64,000 nucleotides of DNA from an uncultured Prevotellaceae bacterium (GTDB taxonomy: Bacteria > Bacteroidota > Bacteroidia > Bacteroidales > Bacteroidaceae). Where the stretch lies: contig CAMVKN010000007.1 in NCBI GenBank assembly GCA_947168045.1, positions 27,804 to 91,803 of the forward strand. Reading direction: 5' to 3'. A model generated the notes under the pieces. It worked only from the letters and a program-made list of their open reading frames with translations, was not told the origin of the DNA and made no database searches. Shown in pieces: positions 1 through 7,996 of the stretch. Position 1 is the first letter of the stretch, and every line of letters begins with the position of its first letter. A program made the position numbers and the translations under genes.

Positions 1-717
1 CTCTCCGACGATGGTCACCTTTGCCGCTATTTTCTTCCACAGGTTCTTGTTGCTGTCAGCAGTAATGCTTTGCTCCCTAATCATGTAGTGGTAGACAGGG
101 TGGTTGACAATGCGTAATGACTTGGCAGTGCAGGCCACCTGAAAGCACCACAGCTCGTCCTCATGGATGATGCCTTCCTTGAAAAGGAGGTGGTTCTGGC
201 GGATGAAGGAAGTGCTGAGCAGCTTGGCAGGTGCAATCATGTTCCATCCCGTCTTGTAGTGACTGATGATGTCAGCGCCGCGCAGCACCGTGCCGTCATC
301 CAGCTTTAGGCGGAGGTATTCGTGGAGGTCGTCATTGCCGATGATGGCCGTGTCGCCCACGACGAGGTCGAAGTACGCTTCGGCGAGAGGCTTTTCCAGC
401 AGCTCAATGCAGTCAGGCGTCAGCTCGTCGTCACTGTCGACGAAGAGCAGATAGTCGCCACTGGCAGCTTCGACGCCCGTGTTCCTCGCAGCAGAAAGAC
501 CACGGTTGTGAGGATGGTGCAGCACCTGAAAGCGGATGGGGCCTTCATAGCCGGCTATCATCCGCTCGGCAATGTCGATGCTGTCATCCTTTCCGCAGTC
601 GTCGACCAATATGCACTCCACGGGACCAGTGTATGTCTGAGCCATGATGCTTTGCAGGCATGCCTCAACATATTTCTCTACATTGTAGATGGGAACGATG
701 ATGGAAATGGTGGTCAT
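1..717 (-). CDS. GT2 family glycosyltransferase (3' end outside window)
   Basis: This is the N-terminal 239 codons of a GT-A fold glycosyltransferase of family 2; the C-terminus lies beyond the window edge. It begins MTTISIIVPIYNVEKYVEAC, the classic GT2 opening, followed by the nucleotide-binding LVDDCGKDDS segment and the metal-binding DSDD motif (LLFVDSDDE) near residue 90. It should transfer a sugar from a nucleotide sugar to a growing surface glycan on the cytoplasmic face of the membrane. The ATG lies 3 nt after the stop of the upstream GT2 gene, so the two are co-transcribed. Donor and acceptor cannot be read from sequence. Confidence 0.93.
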   Translation of the reverse strand, partial: MTTISIIVPIYNVEKYVEACLQSIMAQTYTGPVECILVDDCGKDDSIDIAERMIAGYEGPIRFQVLHHPHNRGLSAARNTGVEAASGDYLLFVDSDDELTPDCIELLEKPLAEAYFDLVVGDTAIIGNDDLHEYLRLKLDDGTVLRGADIISHYKTGWNMIAPAKLLSTSFIRQNHLLFKEGIIHEDELWCFQVACTAKSLRIVNHPVYHYMIREQSITADSNKNLWKKIAAKVTIVGE

Positions 718-720
718 GGC

Positions 721-1671
721 TCAGGCAAATTTGCAGATGATTTTCAGTAGCGTGGTACACCTGTGCTCAGCAAGCATGAACAGCAGGCGCTGCTTTGCGT
801 TATAGTGGTACGCCTTGTAACAATGGCTCGACTCAGGGAAGGTGTTGACATACTTGTCAATGTCGCGTATGTTCTTGTTGATGAGGAAGTGCTGCTTGCT
901 GGTGAACATCAGCTGCAGGGCCTGCTCACGGTATTTCTCATAGATGCCCTTCTCCTTGAGGAAGCCGACGATGTGGTCGACCGCCACCAGGAAGACATTG
1001 CGGAAGGCGGCTTGCCGGGTGATGCTCTGGTTGTTGTCCAGACGGTAGTGGTAGAGCGGCTTGGCCGTCTCGGCAATCTTGTTCGTGTAATAATACAGCT
1101 TGACGGTCAGCATGATGTCCTCCGGGCCGTTGATGCCATTGACAAACGACAGGTTGTGCTCAGCAAACAGCTGGCGGCGTATCAGCAGCAGCCACATGGC
1201 GTTCATCCCGTTCTTGCCGCGCAGACACTGGCCCAGGTAGCCGTCCTCGTCCATCTCAGTGCTGCGGATGACGGGGGTGGAGGTGCCACCCACATATTCG
1301 AAATAGTTGCAGCGGACGATGTCGGCATCGTTCTCAATGGCCGTGGCGACAAGCGTCTCAATGGTGTCAGGCTCTATGAAGTCGTCGCTGTCAACATAGT
1401 AGACATAGTCGCCCGTTGCTGTGTCCAGCAGCACGTTGCGTGTATAGGCTATGCCGCTGTTCCTCTCGTTCTCAACGATGACCACCTGGCCCTGGCGCTG
1501 CGGATAGTCCTGCATGACCTGTCGCACCACGTCCATGCTGCCGTCGGGCGTGGCGTCGTTCACCAGCACATATTCAATGTCCTCGTAGGTCTGTCCGAAC
1601 ACAGAGCGCAGGCATTGCGCAATGTATTTCTCGGCTTTATAGACTGGAATGAGAATAGATACTTTTTTCAT
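721..1671 (-). CDS. GT2 family glycosyltransferase
   Basis: A 316-residue GT2 enzyme. The start chosen is the ATG giving MKKVSILIPVYKAEKYIAQC; a longer open frame upstream is only the intergenic repeat being translated (NLKSPLGSAAS...), not protein. The VNDATPDGS and YYVDSDDF (DxD) motifs are intact. The C-terminal half, containing YHYRLDNNQSITR, resembles capsule and LPS-type GT2 enzymes. It sits in a minus-strand run of glycosyltransferases (4617 to 1) and is separated from its upstream neighbour by a 170-bp repeat-filled spacer. Likely role: addition of one sugar to a surface polysaccharide repeat unit; the linkage is unknown. Confidence 0.94.
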   Translation of the reverse strand: MKKVSILIPVYKAEKYIAQCLRSVFGQTYEDIEYVLVNDATPDGSMDVVRQVMQDYPQRQGQVVIVENERNSGIAYTRNVLLDTATGDYVYYVDSDDFIEPDTIETLVATAIENDADIVRCNYFEYVGGTSTPVIRSTEMDEDGYLGQCLRGKNGMNAMWLLLIRRQLFAEHNLSFVNGINGPEDIMLTVKLYYYTNKIAETAKPLYHYRLDNNQSITRQAAFRNVFLVAVDHIVGFLKEKGIYEKYREQALQLMFTSKQHFLINKNIRDIDKYVNTFPESSHCYKAYHYNAKQRLLFMLAEHRCTTLLKIICKFA

Positions 1672-1846
1672 CTTTTTTGATTTGAGATTTGAGGTTTCTT
1701 CGACGAGCGAAGCGGCAGAGCCGAGCGGAGATTTGAGGTTTGAGATTAACAGTCCGCCCAGTAGTAAAACTACCAGCAACAGGAATTTTTGTCGTAGAAA
1801 AACTATTCATAAATCTCAATTCTCAATTCTCAAATCTCAATTATTT
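1672..1846. repeat. Composite intergenic repeat (heptamers plus 43-bp core)
   Basis: The spacer between two glycosyltransferase genes contains a period-7 array (AATTCTC/AAATCTC, 1811-1842). Then comes about 70 bp of unique sequence, then a GC-rich core at about 1696-1735 (ttcgacgagcgaagcggcag, continuing agccgagcgg) bracketed by TTTGAGATTTGAGG heptamers. The same core recurs at about 12,490-12,530 and, in frame inside a gene, at about 43,700-43,745. The core contains a short CGGC-AGA-GCCG hairpin. Mobility or function is unknown. Confidence 0.8.
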
Positions 1847-2773
1847 ATAGTGGCTGAGATTGAACTTCCAAAGCAGATAGTCGTGGGCCTGATAGTACCA
1901 GGTCCTGATGCGGCGTTTGCGGCAGTACCACTGTATACGTAGTTTAGTGAAGCGGAGCGGATAGTCTTTCATTCCATCGGGGGTGATGATGAAATGACTG
2001 TAGTCCGTCACCGTGTCTTTCATGTAGCCGCGGTGTTGAAAGTGGGCATACATCGTCTCCTCTTTCAGCAGCTGCCCCTTGGCGTACTTTATCCTGAAGA
2101 GCTTGCCCCCCTGGTGCTCGAAGACGAACTGCTTCCAGCCGCTAATCCAGCTCCAGAAGTGGAACGACCGCTTGGGAAAGGCAATGTTGTCAAAGTGCTC
2201 CTCAGTCCAGCAGTCCTCGGGGCGGCACTCCTTCCACTTGTCGCCAAAGCCCTTATGCCGGTATTCGTCATAAAAGCAAGTCTTGTTTGTGGCAAACACA
2301 TCTTTGCAGGACTGGTAACCCTCTATCTCCTTCATGAAATACATGTTGGCGTCTTCATCGTTGTGGTAGAGTGTGAAGTGGCCCCAGCCAGAAATCATCT
2401 TATGGTGAGCGAGCACCTCGTCAGTGATGAAATGGCGAATGTCGCCATACACCACATCCAGGTCGCCCCATCCCCAGAAGTCGTAGCCCTTGACATAGTC
2501 GGCCAGGATGTAGGCAAAGGCAGGGCGGTAGTCGCAAATCTTGTACGGGCGGTCCAGCACGACGGGGAAGTCGAACTTCCGCTCCACTAAATGCTGGAAG
2601 TCGCTGAACGCCATTTTGTGCACGATGATGTTCTGCGCCGGCTCCACGTCGCAGTCGGTGAAGAACACAAAGTCAATGTCGGCATTGTCGAATGCCGACC
2701 TGCGCCACGCCTTGAATTGTGGAGGCAGGGTGCCGAAGTAGGGGAAGAGAACCGCTATGCGCACACTATTCAC
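1841..2773 (-). CDS. DUF6625-like putative glycosyltransferase, copy 1
   Basis: About 310 residues, opening with RIAVLFPYFGTLPPQF and containing WGWGDLDVVYGD, a likely DxD metal site, near residue 120. From memory this matches a Bacteroidetes family labelled DUF6625, found in polysaccharide loci; I could not verify this. A clear paralogue lies on the other strand at 7031-7954 with the same PYFGTLPPQ, GDLD-IYGDIR and HKGF-DKW-CRPEDCW blocks. The start is uncertain: no ATG is available, and the candidates are GTG at 2773, inside a heptamer repeat, or GTG at 2764, which aligns best with the paralogue. The stop TAA touches the next repeat. Glycosyltransferase function is inferred from context and DxD only. 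Confidence 0.82.
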   Translation of the reverse strand: MNSVRIAVLFPYFGTLPPQFKAWRRSAFDNADIDFVFFTDCDVEPAQNIIVHKMAFSDFQHLVERKFDFPVVLDRPYKICDYRPAFAYILADYVKGYDFWGWGDLDVVYGDIRHFITDEVLAHHKMISGWGHFTLYHNDEDANMYFMKEIEGYQSCKDVFATNKTCFYDEYRHKGFGDKWKECRPEDCWTEEHFDNIAFPKRSFHFWSWISGWKQFVFEHQGGKLFRIKYAKGQLLKEETMYAHFQHRGYMKDTVTDYSHFIITPDGMKDYPLRFTKLRIQWYCRKRRIRTWYYQAHDYLLWKFNLSHYK

Positions 2774-2829
2774 TATTTACTGTTCATTATTCACTATTCA
2801 CTATTCACTATTCACTGTTCACCATTCAC
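2762..2829. repeat. Heptamer tandem repeat (CACTATT family)
   Basis: About nine period-7 copies of cactatt with variants (tactgtt, cattatt, caccatt) fill the junction between two genes. The array writes into both coding regions. It encodes the last residues and stop (DSEW-stop) of the GT32-like gene on one side, and it contains the candidate GTG start of the DUF6625-like gene on the other. Confidence 0.88.
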
Positions 2830-3802
2830 TATCCAGCCCCAGCAGGGTGTTAAACTCTTCGTTGAACATGCCATAGTAGGAGTTCTCCACGTAGGGCGCT
2901 TTCCAGCAGTTGTGCCAGTGGTAAGCGTATGCGTTGGGGAAGAAGTCCTTGTAGGACTGGCAGCAGGGCTTGAGCCCCTCGTCGAAGGGCTTGAAGAAGT
3001 CTGGGAAATCCTTCATGGGTGCATCCTGGGTGGCAAACCACATGGGGTCGAATACGTATGCGGGATAGACGGTGAGGTCCTTCAGCGCCTTGTCGGCATA
3101 CTCAAAGATAATCCACGGCTGGGTGGTCTTTCGCTTGACGGCCTTCCTGGCAATGGCTTTCATCACCTCAGAGCCCTTGTTCATAAACAAGATGGCATTG
3201 TTGGCAAAAGGCTGATTCTCCCAGCAGTAGCAGAAGTCCTGGTGCAGGAAGCGCGACAGGTCCTTCAGGAACAGCACGTCGAGGTCGAAATAGAATCCGC
3301 CCCATTTGTAGAGCGCTATCAGACGGAAGTCGTCGGCCACAAAAGGCAGCTGCTTCTTCGCCTTGATGAGCCATCTGATTTTCTCAAACGGCGTGCCCGC
3401 AATCTCCTTGTCAAAGTCCCAGAGGTAGAGCTCTATTTGCGGGAACTTCGCCATCAGCTTCTTCATCTCTTCGTTGGCGGCGGCAGCCTGCAGGTCGTGC
3501 TCATAGTCGAAGCAGATGATGAACTTATACTGATAGTGCTGCGTGGCCAGGAAGGACTTGATGCTGAAGATGCACTTGTCGAGCAATGGGCCATGCCAGA
3601 ACGAGAAGGCGTTGATGGCAGTAGTGATGGGTTTGTCAGGGAAGTCACAGGCTTCATCGTATGCAAATGGAACCTTCGACTTATAGAACGATTCGTCTTT
3701 AGCCAAATGCCAGTTGTTGATGCTTGGGAACAAGTAACCCAGTCTCATGCGGTTCTTCTTCCAGTAGTAGCGTAAACGGTATTTCTCGAAAAATTCTAAC
3801 AT
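2819..3802 (-). CDS. GT32-like glycosyltransferase (DXD sugar-binding family)
   Basis: A 327-residue protein with the GT32/capsular polysaccharide signature: LIALYKWGGFYFDLDVLFLK at residues 161-180, where DLD is the metal/nucleotide-sugar DxD. NNAILFMNKG and a C-terminal HWHNCW segment follow. Enzymes of this family transfer a hexose from a nucleotide sugar during capsule or LPS assembly. It lies 14 nt downstream of a GT2 gene in the same direction. The last four residues and the stop codon are encoded by the adjacent heptamer repeat, suggesting that the original C-terminus was altered. The sugar specificity is unknown. Confidence 0.9.
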   Translation of the reverse strand: MLEFFEKYRLRYYWKKNRMRLGYLFPSINNWHLAKDESFYKSKVPFAYDEACDFPDKPITTAINAFSFWHGPLLDKCIFSIKSFLATQHYQYKFIICFDYEHDLQAAAANEEMKKLMAKFPQIELYLWDFDKEIAGTPFEKIRWLIKAKKQLPFVADDFRLIALYKWGGFYFDLDVLFLKDLSRFLHQDFCYCWENQPFANNAILFMNKGSEVMKAIARKAVKRKTTQPWIIFEYADKALKDLTVYPAYVFDPMWFATQDAPMKDFPDFFKPFDEGLKPCCQSYKDFFPNAYAYHWHNCWKAPYVENSYYGMFNEEFNTLLGLDSEW

Positions 3803-3816
3803 AGTGGTAGGTTTTA

Positions 3817-4617
3817 TTATTGATAGAGTCTGTTAAGTATCTTAATGCAGTAAATGAGCCATTTACGGCTCTTGGCATTCTCAAGCACTTTGAAGAGCTT
3901 GAACATCGTCCATTTGTCCAGCTTGTAGAGCGTCTCATAGTCCTTGATGGCTCCTGGCGGCAGCACCTCGCTGACCACTTGCCGGTGCTCAGCCAGCCGG
4001 CGGTCGTTCTGTGCATTGCTGATGCCGTCAGGCTCGCGGCGGCAGACGATGACGTCAGTGTAGCGCACCGAACATTCGTTGACACATATCTGGTGGATGT
4101 AGAATTTCAGGTCGGCAGCTATGCGCAGCGACTCGTCGTAGGGCATGTCCCTGAACAGCTCGCGCCTGAAGAACGTGCTCTGGTGCGGCAGCGTGTGGTG
4201 GACAAAGTTCAGCATCGTCAGCCGTGGTGGCAGGATGGTGGTGAAGCCCTGCTGCGTCTCAGCGTTGTAGTGATAGTCGTGCCCCACAATCAGGTCCTCG
4301 GTCAGCCCCAGCGCCGCTATGCTTTCCAGCACGTGGCTGTCGTAGAAACAGTCGCCCGAGTTCATGAAGTTCAGGTAGTCGCCCTTGGCCCGCGCTATGC
4401 CCTTGTTCATGGCCTGATAGACCCCCTTGTCAGGCTCCGACACCCAGTAGTCGATGTGGTCAGCGAACTGCCGGATGACCTCAAGGCTGCCATCTGTCGA
4501 GCCCCCATCGATGACAATATACTCGAAGTCCTTGAACGACTGGCTGACCACGCTCTCAATGGTCTTCAGCAGCCCCTCGCGGTTGTTATAGTTCACGGTG
4601 ATGACAGAGTATTTCAT
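3817..4617 (-). CDS. GT2 family glycosyltransferase (WcaA-like)
   Basis: A 266-residue GT2 enzyme starting MKYSVITVNYNNREGLLKTI. An in-frame ATG at 4650 would add 11 residues overlapping the upstream gene and lies outside the conserved domain. It has YIVIDGGSTDGS and FMNSGDCF in place of the usual DSDD, a variant common in the WcaA/colanic-acid-type GT2 group, and HQSTFFRRELF in the acceptor region. It lies downstream of the ATPase gene and upstream of the GT32-like gene and probably shares their transcript. Predicted cytoplasmic sugar transferase for surface glycan; donor unknown. Confidence 0.92.
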   Translation of the reverse strand: MKYSVITVNYNNREGLLKTIESVVSQSFKDFEYIVIDGGSTDGSLEVIRQFADHIDYWVSEPDKGVYQAMNKGIARAKGDYLNFMNSGDCFYDSHVLESIAALGLTEDLIVGHDYHYNAETQQGFTTILPPRLTMLNFVHHTLPHQSTFFRRELFRDMPYDESLRIAADLKFYIHQICVNECSVRYTDVIVCRREPDGISNAQNDRRLAEHRQVVSEVLPPGAIKDYETLYKLDKWTMFKLFKVLENAKSRKWLIYCIKILNRLYQ

Positions 4618-4627
4618 GCGTGCCTCG

Positions 4628-6433
4628 TTATTTTTCTGTTGTTGTTTCAAGTTCCTCGGCCACAGCCAGCTCCATGCCCCGCCAGATGAGGATGAGGCGG
4701 TGTAGGGTCGTGGGCTTGTAGGTGCGCTCTATGGCCACGGCCTTGGCATAGCGGTTGAGCTGGCCGATGGCTTTTTCGCGGGCGCTGGCTACGTCGGCAT
4801 CGGTGGCCCGGCCAGGCAGGTATTTCAGCTCCAGTACGTAGCTGTGGGCGATGTCGGGATAGACGGCGAGACGCGGCTGGAGATAGATGTCGGCATAGCC
4901 ACCAGCCTCAGTAGCGGCAGGATTCGTGGCGGCCCTTACTGGCCCGGCATCAAGCTCGCTGATGGGCAGGTAGATGTCGTTGAGGCAGGTGTGTGCCAGG
5001 GTGAAGCCGTGCACATACGCCTCGCCCTTTTGCTTGTCGCGCTGTGACGAAAAGCGGCGTAGCGTGTCGGCGATGTAGTTGAAGTATGGCCGCCATGCAC
5101 CATAGAGTGCCATGTCCTGCATCAGCGTATTGCGGTAGCGGTTGTCGAGTGCGAGGTCGTTCTCTTGGTAGGCCCGTGTGAGGTAGCCGTACATCTGTTC
5201 GCGCACCACCTGGTTCGGAATGTTGAACTTGACCCCTCTGAGTCCGCCCTTGCCTGCAATGGAGAGCATGCCGAAATAGTAGAGAAGCGACACGAAGTTG
5301 TCGGGGTCGGTAATGGTCTCCGATGGGAAGTGGTCCTTCAGTTCGGCGGTGATGGTGCCCGTCTCCACAATGTGCTGTATGATGCTTGCATTGTGCTCGA
5401 AGCCGTGGTCCTTGCGGATGAGCATGCGCAGCTTGTTGTAGTCGGTGCGAATGTTCGCGTCAAGCATCTTCTCGGGCAACTCACCCTTGTTGCGAATATA
5501 GTTATCAACAAAGTAGAGCACCATGTCACTGTTATACATAGGTGGGTCGTTAAGGCACTTGACGGAGAAGCAATAGTTGTCGTACCAGGGCTTCATGACT
5601 TCAATCAACTCGTCGGTGGTGTGGTTGAAGGTGTAGTACTTTCGATAATAGTCAATCATCTGGCGCACCTCATGCTCGGTGAATCCCACCATGGCGTTGA
5701 ATTCCGGTTGTGTGGTGTAGTTCGTGCCGATGTTGAAGCCGCTGGTCAGGTCGTCCATCGTTACGGGCGACACCCCAGTGATGAACAGGCGCTTGATGGC
5801 ACTGTCGCTGCCGCCCTTGATTACATTGAAGAACTCGCGGAAAGCCCCCGTGCCGTGTGTCTGCGCCTTGTAGGCCGTCTCGGTGGCAGGGTTGGCCAGG
5901 ATGTCGTTGGTGAAATGGTCGTACTCGTCGATGAAGAGGTAGACCTGCTGGCCTGCACGCCACACCATCAGGTTCAGGTAGTTCAAATACTCCTTGGCAG
6001 ATGTCTGTTTCTCCAGCCCCTCCTTAGCCCCTGCTGGCAACAGGTCGGCATATTGGTTGAAAAAATCTTCAACCATCATCTGACAGTAGTTGTTCAGGCT
6101 CTTCTCATACCCCTCAATTCCGCCCGAGATGAGTGAGAAGTTCAAGTAGAGCACAAGGTACTTGTTGTGTGTGGGGGTCGGGTGCTGGCCAATCCACAGG
6201 TCGCCGAAGAGACGGTCGAAGAGGTCGGCCTTGCGCACGTCATAGTACTGGCGCAGCATGTTCATCAGTAGTGACTTGCCGAAGCGGCGTGGGCGGATGA
6301 AAAAGAAATACTCGTTGCTGGCCTCTATCTCGGCGATGAAGCGGCTCTTATCCACATAGTAGTAGTTGTCGAGGCGCACGTCCTCCCAGTTCTGCTTTCC
6401 GTAGGGAATCTTTTTCGGATTGTTGTTCTCCAT
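4628..6433 (-). CDS. AAA-ATPase-like protein with C-terminal PD-(D/E)XK nuclease-like domain
   Basis: A 601-residue protein of the family seen in many Bacteroidetes in multiple copies (AAA-ATPase_like plus PDDEXK_9). The N-terminus has YYVDKS and Walker A RPRRFGKSLL at 47-56; Walker B YLFIDEYD is at about 165-172. The C-terminus, near residues 510-545, carries GGYADIYLQP...SYVLELKYL, matching the D...ExK nuclease core. It has its own promoter at 6455-6463 and heads the minus-strand run containing the glycosyltransferases. The biochemical role of this family is not established; mobile-element or defence roles have been suggested for relatives. Its place in a glycan operon may be chance. Confidence 0.92.
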   Translation of the reverse strand: MENNNPKKIPYGKQNWEDVRLDNYYYVDKSRFIAEIEASNEYFFFIRPRRFGKSLLMNMLRQYYDVRKADLFDRLFGDLWIGQHPTPTHNKYLVLYLNFSLISGGIEGYEKSLNNYCQMMVEDFFNQYADLLPAGAKEGLEKQTSAKEYLNYLNLMVWRAGQQVYLFIDEYDHFTNDILANPATETAYKAQTHGTGAFREFFNVIKGGSDSAIKRLFITGVSPVTMDDLTSGFNIGTNYTTQPEFNAMVGFTEHEVRQMIDYYRKYYTFNHTTDELIEVMKPWYDNYCFSVKCLNDPPMYNSDMVLYFVDNYIRNKGELPEKMLDANIRTDYNKLRMLIRKDHGFEHNASIIQHIVETGTITAELKDHFPSETITDPDNFVSLLYYFGMLSIAGKGGLRGVKFNIPNQVVREQMYGYLTRAYQENDLALDNRYRNTLMQDMALYGAWRPYFNYIADTLRRFSSQRDKQKGEAYVHGFTLAHTCLNDIYLPISELDAGPVRAATNPAATEAGGYADIYLQPRLAVYPDIAHSYVLELKYLPGRATDADVASAREKAIGQLNRYAKAVAIERTYKPTTLHRLILIWRGMELAVAEELETTTEK

Positions 6434-6454
6434 GCCTTGTGACTTTTCTTGAGT

Positions 6455-6463
6455 GCAAAGTTA
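6455..6463 (-). promoter_or_regulatory. Bacteroidetes -7 element for the ATPase gene
   Basis: On the minus strand the sequence reads TAACTTTGC (TAnnTTTG consensus) about 20 nt before the ATG at 6433. The implied leader is short. Confidence 0.7.
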
Positions 6464-6588
6464 TGAAAAAGTAAGCGAATAGCCAAACTATTCGTTCACT
6501 TTTTATTATGTTAATTCAACTCTCACCTGCTATTTGAGAACTTGTGATGGTGTCACAACGTGTTTTTATATTTTTTCCCCAGTTTCTT

Positions 6589-6620
6589 TTTGGATTTTTA
6601 AAAAAAATGATTACTTTTGC
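6589..6620 (+). promoter_or_regulatory. Full Bacteroidetes promoter upstream of structured RNA
   Basis: TTTG at 6589-6592, exactly 19 nt, then TACTTTTGC at 6612-6620. This matches the TTTG-N19-TAnnTTTG sigma-ABfr consensus and would start transcription near 6624. No open reading frame follows for 400 nt, only sequence with strong RNA pairing. Confidence 0.72.
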
Positions 6621-6623
6621 AGG

Positions 6624-6960
6624 TGCAAACCCACGCCGACGGGCATTGTAAAATGCTTTTTGGCTATGGGAGGGTGCACTACATCATTGGAAATGCGTCG
6701 CAGACGCTTTGTTTTTGGCCTCTTTGAACCTAGGAAATTCAAACGTACAAGTCAAAGACATTGCAGAAGTGGATGCTACGGGTAGGTATATACTGTCCCG
6801 CTTGGCGTGCAGAAGGCAATCCTTGCCTTCACGCACGCTCTTGTGGGCGTAATATATACCAACGGCGTGGGTGTCATTCTGCTCTGTTCATTTGTACAGG
6901 TTTTCCTAGGACCTTAAGAGGCGGACAGGCAGAAGCCAGATACCCCGCTTTTCTTTTTTT
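6624..6960 (+). ncRNA. Candidate structured RNA with 6S-like rod architecture
   Basis: No credible coding frame is present. Nested complementary arms define a rod of about 182 nt at 6729-6910: CCTAGGAAA 6729-6737 with 6902-6910, GTACAA 6745-6750 with 6892-6897, GCAGAA 6763-6768 with 6877-6882, GGTATATA 6785-6792 with 6853-6860, and GCGTGC 6805-6810 with 6833-6838, topped by an AAGGCAA/TTGCCTT hairpin. Unpaired strands at about 6769-6784 and 6861-6876 form a central bubble. Size, long rod and central bubble resemble 6S RNA. A competing perfect 10-bp pairing, 6629-6638 with 6863-6872, would involve the bubble strand. It is flanked by a promoter and a U-rich terminator. The identity as 6S is inference; another Bacteroidales RNA class is possible. 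Confidence 0.55.
6921..6960 (+). terminator. Probable terminator of the structured RNA
   Basis: A GCGG/CCGC stem encloses a GGC-AGAA-GCC hairpin and is followed by TTTTCTTTTTTT. The stem is weak but the T-tract is strong. Confidence 0.5.
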
Positions 6961-7030
6961 GTAGTCTTAAAAATCCTTTTTTATAAGTTTTGTCCGACTC
7001 TGGGTGTCTGGCGGATGAGAGAAGATGGAA

Positions 7031-7954
7031 ATGAAGTCAATTGTCATTATCTTTCCTTATTTCGGGACATTGCCTCCCCAGTATGGCATGTGGAGAGCAT
7101 CGGCATTGCGAAATCCGACCATTGATTTTATGTTTTTCACAGATGCGCCCGTCAAGCCAGCTGAGAACATCATCGTGCATCAGATGTCGTTCATGGATTT
7201 TAGCAGAATTGTTCGGAAGACATTTCCCTTTACCATTGTTCTCGACCGTCCATATAAACTATGTGATTATAAACAGGCTTACGGGTATATCCTGCAGGAC
7301 TATATCAAGGGATATGACTTTTGGGGATTCGGAGACCTGGACATGATATATGGTGACATCCGTTATTTCCTTAGTGACGATGTGCTTAGTCATAAGTTCA
7401 TCCTGGGATGGGGGCACTTGACGTTGCTCCATAACGATGAAGCTACCAATAAGTATTTTATGGAAAGAATTGAAGGCTATCAATACTATGAGGATGTGTT
7501 CACCCAACACGAGATAACCTTTTTTGACGAGTTTGGCCATAAGGGCTGTAGCGACAAGTGGCACGACTGCCGACCTGAGGACTGTTGGCTGGAGGAAATA
7601 TTTGACAATGTGTCAAGACCCAAGGAAGCCTATCATCTGTGCAGTTTGAACAGAGGTTGGCAACAGGTGCTGTTTGAGCATGTCGGTAACAAGCTGTTCA
7701 TGATGAGGCGCATCAAAGGCAAGTGGGAAAGAATAGAGTCGCTTTATGCCCACTTCCAGCATCGTCCCTTTATGGTGGACAGCGTTTCCAATTATGGCCA
7801 TTTCCTGGTTACTCCACGTAAAATAAGAGACTATCCAAAGCACTGTGTCAGTTTGTGTTTACGATTCCTTTGTCGTAAGCGGGTATTGATGACACGGTAC
7901 TATTGGTGGCGAGATTATATCATCTGGCGCTCGCATTTAAGCTATCAGCGATGA
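7031..7954 (+). CDS. DUF6625-like putative glycosyltransferase, copy 2
   Basis: A 307-residue paralogue of the protein encoded at 1841-2773, sharing FPYFGTLPPQ, DFWGFGDLDMIYGDIR, LGWGHLTLLHND and DCRPEDCWLEEIFDN. The ATG at 7031 (MKSIVIIFPYFG) was chosen because it aligns with the paralogue; an ATG at 7025 adds two residues. The DLD motif suggests a metal-dependent sugar transferase, but no activity is established. This gene and licD after it look more AT-rich than the surrounding glycan genes and lie on the opposite strand, consistent with separate acquisition. It is probably co-transcribed with licD. Confidence 0.85.
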   Translation: MKSIVIIFPYFGTLPPQYGMWRASALRNPTIDFMFFTDAPVKPAENIIVHQMSFMDFSRIVRKTFPFTIVLDRPYKLCDYKQAYGYILQDYIKGYDFWGFGDLDMIYGDIRYFLSDDVLSHKFILGWGHLTLLHNDEATNKYFMERIEGYQYYEDVFTQHEITFFDEFGHKGCSDKWHDCRPEDCWLEEIFDNVSRPKEAYHLCSLNRGWQQVLFEHVGNKLFMMRRIKGKWERIESLYAHFQHRPFMVDSVSNYGHFLVTPRKIRDYPKHCVSLCLRFLCRKRVLMTRYYWWRDYIIWRSHLSYQR

Positions 7955-7996
7955 TTTACGTACATTCGTATTAACATTTTATTTGTTTGATTGAAT

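Noticed and set aside
763..1680. Long plus-strand open frame opposite the GT2 gene
   Set aside because: It mirrors the minus-strand GT2 gene, has no recognisable motif and no promoter, and results from G+C-rich codon bias.
6624..6960. tmRNA, SRP RNA or RNase P RNA identity for the structured RNA
   Set aside because: No tRNA-like ends or tag peptide, no SRP GGAA-loop domain, and no RNase P GAGGAAAGTC core were seen.
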